A stretch of 7,180 bases of DNA from an uncultured Bacteroidota bacterium (GTDB lineage Bacteria; Bacteroidota; Bacteroidia; Chitinophagales; Chitinophagaceae), in NCBI GenBank assembly GCA_903881265.1, contig CAIRSV010000227.1:1-7180 (forward strand), given 5' to 3'. This document shows, one piece after another, positions 1 to 5,643 of this stretch; position 1 is the first letter of the stretch, and every line of letters begins with the position of its first letter. A program made the position numbers and the translations under genes. The notes under the pieces were generated by a model. That model did not search any database. It saw nothing but the letters and a program-made list of their open reading frames with translations, and had not been told where the DNA came from.

Positions 1-1404
1 GATGTAGGTCTCGATTATTTGTCGCTTAATCGCTCGTCACGAAGTATTAGTGGCGGTGAAAGTCAACGGATTCGTTTGGCAACACAAATTGGTTCTAAAT
101 TAAAAGGAATTACGTATATCCTTGATGAGCCTAGTATCGGACTTCATCAACGTGATAATCAACGCCTCATTACAGCCCTAAAAAGTCTGCGCGATGTAGG
201 GAATACCGTTATTGTGGTTGAACACGATAAAGATATTATGATGCACGCTGATCATTTGATTGATATCGGACCGGGAGCTGGTAAGCATGGAGGTTATATT
301 GTGAGTCAGGGTGAGCCCGCCATGTTTTTAAAAGAAAACACACCGACCGCTAATTTTCTCAAAGGAACGCAGAAGATTGATGTGCCAACCGATAGACGAA
401 AGGGTAGTGGTTTGTGTATTGAATTAAATGGTGCGTCAGGGAATAATCTTCAGAATGTGCATGTGCAATTTCCACTTGGGAAATTCATTTGCGTCACCGG
501 TGTGTCAGGTAGCGGTAAGTCGACCTTGATCAATGAAACCTTGTACCCAATTCTTTCACAATATGTGTTTAATAGCAAGGCCAATCCAATGCCCTATAAA
601 AGCGTTAAGGGGCTTGACTTAATCGATAAGGTAATAGAAATTGACCAATCGCCTATTGGTCGCACACCACGAAGTAATCCTGCAACGTATTGCAATTTCT
701 TCAATGATGTTCGTCAGTTGTTTGCGATTATTCCTGAGGCTAAAATACGCGGATACAAACCGGGGCGCTTTTCATTTAATGTCAAAGGTGGTCGATGCGA
801 AACCTGCGAAGGTGCTGGTATGAAAACGATTGAGATGAATTTTCTTCCTGATGTACACGTTCATTGCGAACGTTGTAATGGTAAGCGTTTCAACCGTGAA
901 ACATTGGAAATTCGATATAAAGGAAAGTCGATTTCTGATGTCTTGGATATGACCGTTGCCGAAGCAACATCATTCTTTAAACATATACCATCGCTGTTCC
1001 GAAAAGTGAAGACATTAGAAGATGTAGGCTTGGGTTATATTTCGCTCGGACAAAGTGCAGTCACCCTCAGTGGAGGCGAAGCGCAACGGGTGAAACTAGC
1101 GACTGAATTGGCTAAAAAAGACACCGGTAAAACATTTTATATTTTAGATGAGCCTACGACAGGTTTACATTTTCAGGATATCGAAATGTTGTTGTCGGTA
1201 TTACAAAAATTAGCCGACCGTGGTAATACAGTATTGGTGATCGAACACAATATGGATGTCATCAAAGTAGCTGATCATATTATCGACTTAGGCCCTGAAG
1301 GCGGCAGCGGCGGTGGAAAGATTTTAGCAACAGGTACTCCTGAACAAATTGTCAAGGTGAAGGAGAGCATCACCGGAAAATTTTTAAAAGAGGAATTAAA
1401 ATAA
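1..1404 (+). CDS. uvrA: UvrABC excision nuclease subunit UvrA, C-terminal half (5'-truncated by the window)
   Basis: The frame is open from base 1, so the gene begins upstream; the TTG at 19 is an internal Leu codon, not a start. The 467 residues seen are about half of a typical UvrA of about 940. In order: the first ABC signature ISGGE (16-20) and Walker B ILDEPS (40-45); the second-domain Walker A GVSGSGKST (167-175); the motif DQSPIGRTPRSNP (about 215-227); a zinc module with two CxxC pairs (C266/C269 and C289/C292) separated by 19 residues; the second signature LSGGE (356-360); and Walker B ILDEPT (381-386). UvrA is a cytoplasmic ATPase dimer that finds bulky DNA lesions and loads UvrB in nucleotide excision repair. 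All visible ATPase and zinc residues are intact, so it appears functional. Some Bacteroidota carry a second UvrA paralogue; this fragment alone cannot say which copy it is. Confidence 0.98.
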   Translation, partial: DVGLDYLSLNRSSRSISGGESQRIRLATQIGSKLKGITYILDEPSIGLHQRDNQRLITALKSLRDVGNTVIVVEHDKDIMMHADHLIDIGPGAGKHGGYIVSQGEPAMFLKENTPTANFLKGTQKIDVPTDRRKGSGLCIELNGASGNNLQNVHVQFPLGKFICVTGVSGSGKSTLINETLYPILSQYVFNSKANPMPYKSVKGLDLIDKVIEIDQSPIGRTPRSNPATYCNFFNDVRQLFAIIPEAKIRGYKPGRFSFNVKGGRCETCEGAGMKTIEMNFLPDVHVHCERCNGKRFNRETLEIRYKGKSISDVLDMTVAEATSFFKHIPSLFRKVKTLEDVGLGYISLGQSAVTLSGGEAQRVKLATELAKKDTGKTFYILDEPTTGLHFQDIEMLLSVLQKLADRGNTVLVIEHNMDVIKVADHIIDLGPEGGSGGGKILATGTPEQIVKVKESITGKFLKEELK

Positions 1405-1407
1405 TTC
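1393..1407. repeat. Short perfect inverted repeat spanning the uvrA stop codon
   Basis: GAATTA-AAA-TAATTC forms six perfectly paired bases with a three-base loop; the right arm starts with the uvrA TAA. All but one pair in the stem are A:T and no T-run follows on the + strand, so it is a weak candidate for the uvrA terminator. It may equally be chance in AT-rich sequence. Confidence 0.3.
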
Positions 1408-1457
1408 ACTGTAATACAATGAAGGCAGTATCTTGTAGATTGGCTTTGCTATCAACA

Positions 1458-1488
1458 TTGTTTCTTTTCCTTAGTTTTTATATGTTTG
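1458..1488 (+). promoter_or_regulatory. Bacteroidota-type promoter for the TMTC-like gene
   Basis: TATGTTTG at 1481-1488 matches the Bacteroidota -7 consensus TAnnTTTG exactly. A TTG at 1458-1460 lies 20 bases upstream, within the spacing expected for the -33 element. A transcript would begin near 1494, giving a leader of about 43 bases before the ATG at 1537. The leader has no Shine-Dalgarno sequence, which is usual in this phylum. This suggests the gene is transcribed independently of uvrA. The match is by eye only. Confidence 0.55.
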
Positions 1489-1536
1489 CCTCCAATGGTC
1501 TACAATCTATCTTTCTAATCTAACTTCAACTACAGC

Positions 1537-3237
1537 ATGGCAGCGAAAACAACACTAAAAGAAACTACATCGTCATCCAACTTGAATACGGAGTCGAAGG
1601 GGCACCTTGCTATTTCGTATCCATTAGTGATACTAGCAGCGATTGTAGCCTTTCTGTATATGGGTTCGTTGAATTTTGGATATACCGACCTCGATGATAC
1701 AATTTTCATTAAAGAGACACAGGCTTACAATGAGCAATTTTCCAACTTACTTCATTCCTTTCACCGCGGCGTGTTTAGCGAGTCAAATGATACATATTAT
1801 CGTCCCTTATTACTTGATTCATATGTCATCAACAATGCATTAAGCGAAACGGATGTCAAAGGGTATCATGCGATGAATCTGTTATTTCATTTGTTGTCTG
1901 TGTTGTTGTTGTTTGTTTTATTTAAGAAGGTAGGATTAGACAAATTGAAGTCGTTTCTGTTGACCTTGCTCTTTGCAGTGCATCCTGTGTTGAGTCAGGC
2001 TGTGGTATGGATTCCAGGTCGAAATGATACAATATTAGCTATGTTCGCGTTTGGTTTTGTGATCTGCGCGCTTGATTACATTCGTACGCAAAAGGCGCAA
2101 TTTCTGTTAGCACAATTTGTTTGCCTGCTCGCCGCATTATTCACGAAGGAAACAGCCTTGTTTGTAGCGCCTGCATGTCTGATGCTTTGTTTTGCACTTC
2201 CTTCATTCAATTGGAAAGATCGAAAAAGTTTCGTGCTCTATGGAACTTGGGTACTTGCTATCGCAGCTTGGTTTATGATACGTTCGATGGCCACGATTAA
2301 AAACGACCCTATTCAATTATCTACATTGGCTAGGAATTTTCCTATGCGCTTATCGTTGACGATCCAATATCTTGGTAAGATATTCTTGCCGTTTAACTTG
2401 AGTGTGTTTCCAATGTTGAATGAAACAAGTTATGTCTTTGGTATTCTTGCTGTGATGGGATTAGGCGTATTGTTGTATGTGTCAAAAGCGAGAAGTAAGG
2501 TGATGATATTCGCGGGTTTTAGTTGGTTTATGCTCATCTTGTTTCCACTTTTTATTTTGCCATCGGCGCTCAATGATCAAGATTTTGAACATCGTCTTTA
2601 TCTACCTATCGTTGGTATTTTGTTTGTGTTGAGTCAGACAGCCTTGTTCCAAAATATGAAAGAACGTACAACTGCGATGGTTGTGGTGGCCATTGCCATT
2701 CTGTTTGCAGGGATTAATGTGATGCATCAACAACAATTTAGTAATCCAATTTCGTTTTGGACCGGCGCTGTTAAAACAACACCTAATTCGGCGTATGCCA
2801 ATATGATGTTGGCGGCACGCATCAATGAGAGCGATCCAACACGCGGCGATCAATTGATGCGTAATGCGTATCAGTTGAATCCGAATGAGAAGTATGTCAA
2901 TTATTATCTGGGTAAAGTTTTTCTGGAAAAGAATAACATCGATTCGGCAGAACGATATTTATTGGCCGAGCTCAAAGGCTCTGCGTATTTCGATACATAT
3001 TTTTTGATGTCGAGGGTGGCACTTGAGAAACGGGATAGTTTGGCTAGTCTCAATTATATGCAAACATATCTTGAAAAAGATCCTGGGAATTCGCAAGCGA
3101 TGAATAATTATATCCTATTACTTTGTCAGACCAATCAATATGACAGAGCTAAGACCTTTATTCGTAAAAAGCAACAAGAACAAATTGCAGTTCCAAAGGC
3201 ACTCGTTGATCTTGTGAATGGAGTACTGCCTAAGTAA
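1537..3237 (+). CDS. Multi-pass membrane protein with TPR C-terminus, TMTC/PMT-like (GT-C) glycosyltransferase-related
   Basis: 566 residues. A polar N-terminus of about 27 residues is followed by roughly 11-12 hydrophobic segments up to about residue 395, then a soluble region (about 404-545) with degenerate TPR-like helix pairs. Motifs shared with the eukaryotic TMTC O-mannosyltransferases and bacterial relatives are visible: an acidic DLDD (51-54) just after the first membrane segment, YYRPL (87-91), HAMNLLFH (111-118), HP (149-150), PGRND (160-164), KE (204-205), and EHRLYLP (351-357) close to the family's ERYLYLP. The TPR part opens with an FWxxAVxxxP pattern (408-416). By analogy the acidic loop would be the catalytic site facing the periplasm and a polyprenyl-phosphate sugar the donor, but substrate and activity are inferred. 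The ATG at 1537 suits the topology and lies downstream of a good promoter. It could also be a non-catalytic membrane scaffold. Confidence 0.9.
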   Translation: MAAKTTLKETTSSSNLNTESKGHLAISYPLVILAAIVAFLYMGSLNFGYTDLDDTIFIKETQAYNEQFSNLLHSFHRGVFSESNDTYYRPLLLDSYVINNALSETDVKGYHAMNLLFHLLSVLLLFVLFKKVGLDKLKSFLLTLLFAVHPVLSQAVVWIPGRNDTILAMFAFGFVICALDYIRTQKAQFLLAQFVCLLAALFTKETALFVAPACLMLCFALPSFNWKDRKSFVLYGTWVLAIAAWFMIRSMATIKNDPIQLSTLARNFPMRLSLTIQYLGKIFLPFNLSVFPMLNETSYVFGILAVMGLGVLLYVSKARSKVMIFAGFSWFMLILFPLFILPSALNDQDFEHRLYLPIVGILFVLSQTALFQNMKERTTAMVVVAIAILFAGINVMHQQQFSNPISFWTGAVKTTPNSAYANMMLAARINESDPTRGDQLMRNAYQLNPNEKYVNYYLGKVFLEKNNIDSAERYLLAELKGSAYFDTYFLMSRVALEKRDSLASLNYMQTYLEKDPGNSQAMNNYILLLCQTNQYDRAKTFIRKKQQEQIAVPKALVDLVNGVLPK

Positions 3238-3268
3238 CAGGATGTCGCATTCATGCACAATCATCTTG
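3238..3268. terminator. Possible weak bidirectional terminator between convergent genes
   Basis: CAGGATG (3238-3244) can pair with CATCTTG (3262-3268) over seven positions including one G:T wobble, enclosing a 17-base loop with a small GCAT/ATGC inner palindrome. It sits in the 48-base gap between two convergent stop codons, where a shared terminator is expected. There is no clear T-tract on either side, so support is weak. Confidence 0.25.
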
Positions 3269-3285
3269 CTTTACAAAATCGCGGC

Positions 3286-4221
3286 TTATATGACAATCTT
3301 CCAACAGTAATGAATCTTTTTATTTCTGAAATCATCAGGTATGGTCTCTAACGAAATGTCGATGACTGATGTCGCTCCTAGTCGTTTTGGTTGAATTTGA
3401 AATTCTCTGAAATTAGTAGAAAAATAAAGTGTGCCGCCAGGTTTCATGTGCTTTAACACATGATGGATTAATTCAGGATGATCGCTTTGAATATCAAATT
3501 TGGTCTTTGCCATTTTGCTTCTCGACATCGTCGGCGGGTCAAGAACAACGATGTCGTATAGGGTGGTTGGCTCATGTTTAATCCATTCCTTCACATCGGT
3601 TTTTATAAATTCATGCTGCGCAGGATCAAAGCCATTCACCTTCATATTTTCTTTGCCCCAGTTGAGATACGTATTCGATAGATCAACCGTTGTGACATTC
3701 GTCGCGCCGCCGGCTAGGGCATACACCGAAAACGAACCAGTATAGGCAAATAGATTTAATACTTGTTTGCCTTTTGCTTCGTCCATGACCATTTTTCGTG
3801 TAATGCGATGATCGAGAAATAGACCTGTATCCAAATAGTCATTCATATTGACCAAAAACTTGAGTTCGTTTTCGTAGACCGTACTAAATTCTTTTGTCTC
3901 AGCAACTTTTTCATATTGCGTAATTCCTTTTTGTCGTTCTCTTTTTTTGACAAACAGTTTTGAGTCATCCACCTTAAGCGTTTCTTGAATGGCTTGCAAA
4001 CTTTCGTGCATCCAACGCTGATACGAAGAGTCGTCTAGCGGATGCTTTGTTTTGTATTCAGCCACGTGCACCATGTCTTCATATCGATCAATGCAAAGCG
4101 GGTATTCGGGCATATCCCAATCGAAGATACGGTAACAGCTCAAGTTGTTTTTTTGAAGATAGGGCCTGATAATTTTCAGGTTTTTTTTGATACGATTACT
4201 TAATGGATTGCTTTCTGTCAC
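3286..4221 (-). CDS. rlmK: Stand-alone RlmK-type class I SAM-dependent 23S rRNA methyltransferase
   Basis: 311 residues that match the C-terminal (RlmK) half of the enterobacterial fusion RlmKL: NRIKKNLK (9-16), CYRIFDWDMPEY (29-40), a KxRERQKG patch (93-99), DTGLFLDHR (131-139), SAM-binding motif I LNLFAYTGSFS (155-165), the acidic VDLS (179-182, D180 expected to bind the SAM ribose), and catalytic-type DPPT (228-231). In E. coli this half makes m7G2069 in 23S rRNA, while the N-terminal THUMP/RlmL half makes m2G2445; no THUMP or RlmL part is present here. Acting on rRNA in the cytoplasm is inferred by homology. The start is a GTG (4219-4221): no in-frame ATG precedes it, and the next Met (residue 37) would remove the conserved NRIKKNLK. 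It is divergent from mazG over 99 bases. No convincing TAnnTTTG box was found upstream. Confidence 0.93.
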   Translation of the reverse strand: MTESNPLSNRIKKNLKIIRPYLQKNNLSCYRIFDWDMPEYPLCIDRYEDMVHVAEYKTKHPLDDSSYQRWMHESLQAIQETLKVDDSKLFVKKRERQKGITQYEKVAETKEFSTVYENELKFLVNMNDYLDTGLFLDHRITRKMVMDEAKGKQVLNLFAYTGSFSVYALAGGATNVTTVDLSNTYLNWGKENMKVNGFDPAQHEFIKTDVKEWIKHEPTTLYDIVVLDPPTMSRSKMAKTKFDIQSDHPELIHHVLKHMKPGGTLYFSTNFREFQIQPKRLGATSVIDISLETIPDDFRNKKIHYCWKIVI

Positions 4222-4320
4222 GTGTTTTCTGTTCTGTATAAAGTGTGAATGTAATAAAAATGGAATATGTTTTTTAAAAAGAAATATTTAGCTACCTTGA
4301 ACGCTTTAAAACCCCGTTGA

Positions 4321-5097
4321 ATGAGAGAATATGCCAAATCGTTTGATCGTATCGTACACATCATGGATGATCTGCGTGCCAATTGCCCGTGGGATAAAAA
4401 ACAAACGATACAGTCGCTGAGGCAACTGACAATCGAAGAAAGTTACGAGTTAGTAGATGCGATTACCGATACGAATTGGCAGGGCATTAAAGAGGAGTTG
4501 GGCGATTTGTTGTTGCATATTGTGTTTTATGCAAAGATTGGTGAGGAACAAGGTGAGTTTACGATCGATGATGTGATCGAAGGGGTGTGCAATAAACTTG
4601 TGCATCGTCACCCGCATATTTATTCAAACATTCAAGTTGCGAATGATGAGGATGTGAAGCGGAATTGGGAAAACTTGAAATTGAAAGAAGGCAAGAAGAC
4701 AATTTTAAGTGGGGTGCCAAAGGCATTGCCTTCGTTGGTAAAAGCACTTCGAATTCAAGAAAAAGCAAAGCAAGTTGGCTTTGAATGGGAGGCGACGACG
4801 CAGGTTAGAGCCAAACTTGATGAAGAACTAAAAGAGCTGCAGGAGGTTGTGGATTTACATGATATCGATAAGATGGAAGATGAATTTGGTGATGTGTTGT
4901 TCTCTATGATTAATTATGCAAGATTTTTGAACATTGATCCAGAGAATGCCTTAGAGCGAACCAATAAAAAATTCACCAGACGATTCAATGCGATGGAAGA
5001 AAGGTTAACCGCTAACGGCAAATCCTTGACAGCGTATAGTTTGACTGAAATGGATAATGCTTGGAATGAAATTAAACGGGATGAGCGAAAAGATTAA
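4321..5097 (+). CDS. mazG: Nucleoside triphosphate pyrophosphohydrolase MazG
   Basis: 258 residues, close to E. coli MazG (263). Two tandem MazG domains are visible. The first has CPWDKKQT (22-29), the EExxE-type metal-binding helix EESYE (39-43) and EELGDLLL (58-65); VHRHPHIY (94-101) follows. The second has DEELKEL (167-173) and DEFGDVLF (187-194), also with intact acidic residues. MazG proteins hydrolyse NTPs and dNTPs to the monophosphate and pyrophosphate, with Mg2+ bound by the acidic clusters. They are thought to clear aberrant nucleotides, and in E. coli to dampen ppGpp-linked responses. The ATG at 4321 puts the CPWD motif at the usual distance from the N-terminus. There is no Shine-Dalgarno. 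Upstream, TATGTTTT (4266-4273) differs from the -7 consensus at one position and TACCTTG (4293-4299) is an alternative; neither is decisive. Confidence 0.97.
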   Translation: MREYAKSFDRIVHIMDDLRANCPWDKKQTIQSLRQLTIEESYELVDAITDTNWQGIKEELGDLLLHIVFYAKIGEEQGEFTIDDVIEGVCNKLVHRHPHIYSNIQVANDEDVKRNWENLKLKEGKKTILSGVPKALPSLVKALRIQEKAKQVGFEWEATTQVRAKLDEELKELQEVVDLHDIDKMEDEFGDVLFSMINYARFLNIDPENALERTNKKFTRRFNAMEERLTANGKSLTAYSLTEMDNAWNEIKRDERKD

Positions 5098-5109
5098 GGA
5101 GCTCAATTC

Positions 5110-5196
5110 ATGCTATGTTTCGTTATGGTCTTGCTCGTGGCTACCTTAACGTATTATTTTACAATGTGGTTTCGCCAAGTTCAAGTATACGGTTAA
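5110..5196 (+). CDS. Possible 28-residue membrane peptide downstream of mazG
   Basis: An ATG at 5110 opens a 28-codon ORF ending in TAA at 5194-5196. Residues 1-20 are almost wholly hydrophobic (beginning MLCFVMVLLVATL), followed by a short tail with one Arg and two Gln. AAGGAG at 5096-5101, overlapping the mazG stop, stands 8 bases before the ATG, which is ideal Shine-Dalgarno spacing and rare in this window. It could be translated from the mazG transcript as a single-span small membrane protein. Against it: it is very short, its last 38 bases overlap the 3' end of the EVE gene on the other strand, and Bacteroidota rely little on Shine-Dalgarno pairing. No family is recognised; it may well be chance. 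Confidence 0.2.
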   Translation: MLCFVMVLLVATLTYYFTMWFRQVQVYG

Positions 5197-5572
5197 ATTC
5201 AAATTCAGTGACGGCACTTACTGAAAGCCTTGCGAGTTTGATCAGCTGCATACCAGAAAGACTTTTATCTTTTTTAATCTGTGATAAAGTGATGGGTTTT
5301 TTCATTGCTTTTTTGGGTTTAACGTCGATCGCTACCCACGTCGGGTCATTCGTTGTCGGGTCCTGATAAAATTCTTTGATGACCTCAGCAATACCAACGA
5401 TTTCTAATCCCTCATTACTATGATAGTAAAAAAGTAGATCACCTTTTTTCATTGCTTTGAGATTATTTCTGGCAGCATAATTACGAACCCCATCCCAATG
5501 TGTTTTCTTGTCTGTTTTGAACTGAGTCCAACTGTATTTCACGGGTTCTGATTTGACTAGCCAATAATTCAT
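5159..5572 (-). CDS. EVE-domain protein (PUA-like superfamily, THYN1-type)
   Basis: 137 residues, the usual length of a single-domain EVE protein. The N-terminus MNYWLVKSEP (1-10) is the family hallmark, followed by W26 and GVRNYAARNN (28-37), KGDLLFYYHS (43-52), VGIAEV (59-64), and W79 with VAIDV (80-84). EVE domains share the PUA/YTH-like fold, with an aromatic pocket thought to bind modified bases in nucleic acids; human THYN1 is the best-known relative. The physiological role of the bacterial single-domain form is not established. The frame extends to an earlier ATG at 5617, but the family start is the ATG at 5572: a -7-like box at 5590-5597 lies between the two ATGs, and the 15 extra residues have no counterpart in the family. 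It is convergent with mazG (61-base gap) and divergent from the M1 peptidase (71 bases). Confidence 0.95.
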   Translation of the reverse strand: MNYWLVKSEPVKYSWTQFKTDKKTHWDGVRNYAARNNLKAMKKGDLLFYYHSNEGLEIVGIAEVIKEFYQDPTTNDPTWVAIDVKPKKAMKKPITLSQIKKDKSLSGMQLIKLARLSVSAVTEFEFNRILELGETTL

Positions 5573-5589
5573 AGCATAATATGTTTTGA

Positions 5590-5597
5590 CAAAAGTA
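5590..5597 (-). promoter_or_regulatory. -7 promoter box for the EVE-domain gene
   Basis: Read on the minus strand, these bases are TACTTTTG, a perfect TAnnTTTG match. Transcription would start near 5584, about 12 bases before the ATG at 5572. No TTG is found at standard -33 spacing; the nearest (minus strand, + positions 5611-5613) is only 13 bases away. The box supports the shorter start of the EVE protein. Confidence 0.45.
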
Positions 5598-5616
5598 GAG
5601 AATTTAAATTCAATCA

Positions 5617-5632
5617 CTAGTTATTTTACTAG
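5617..5632. repeat. Inverted repeat between two divergent promoters, possible operator
   Basis: CTAGT-TATTTT-ACTAG has two perfect five-base arms around a six-base AT-only spacer. It lies between the EVE -7 box (5590-5597) and overlaps the first three bases of the M1 -7 box (5630-5637). The size and place suit a dimeric repressor site, but the arms are short and a chance origin is possible. Confidence 0.3.
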
Positions 5633-5637
5633 ATTTG
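5630..5637 (+). promoter_or_regulatory. -7 promoter box for the M1 peptidase gene
   Basis: TAGATTTG matches TAnnTTTG exactly and ends only six bases before the ATG at 5644. The expected transcription start would fall at or within a base or two of that ATG, so the mRNA would be leaderless or nearly so. No clear TTG is present at -33 spacing. Alternatively the box is fortuitous and the true promoter lies farther upstream. Confidence 0.4.
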
Positions 5638-5643
5638 TCTCTT

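Noticed and set aside
641..823. 60-residue + strand ORF inside uvrA
   Set aside because: It is another frame of the strongly conserved UvrA coding region covering its ATPase and zinc module; no family resemblance.
1419..1523. 34-codon hydrophobic ORF between uvrA and the TMTC-like gene, resembling a signal peptide
   Set aside because: It has no Shine-Dalgarno, lies out of frame with the next gene, contains the probable promoter for that gene, and its hydrophobicity follows from a T-rich stretch. A chance ORF is the simpler reading.
2602..2853. 83-residue minus-strand ORF inside the TMTC-like gene
   Set aside because: Antisense shadow, rich in Cys, His and Arg as expected from reverse reading; no recognisable domain.
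3500..3745. 81-residue + strand ORF opposite rlmK
   Set aside because: Covers the conserved SAM-binding region of rlmK on the other strand; shadow frame.
4222..4320. Search for clear promoters in the rlmK/mazG divergent gap
   Set aside because: On the + strand only imperfect -7 boxes (4266-4273 and 4293-4299) are present, and nothing convincing on the minus strand, so no separate promoter feature is called.
4559..4768. 69-residue minus-strand ORF inside mazG
   Set aside because: Antisense shadow of a clearly conserved gene with no domain of its own.
5115..5366. 83-residue + strand ORF opposite the EVE gene
   Set aside because: Mostly antisense to the EVE coding region and without recognisable motifs.
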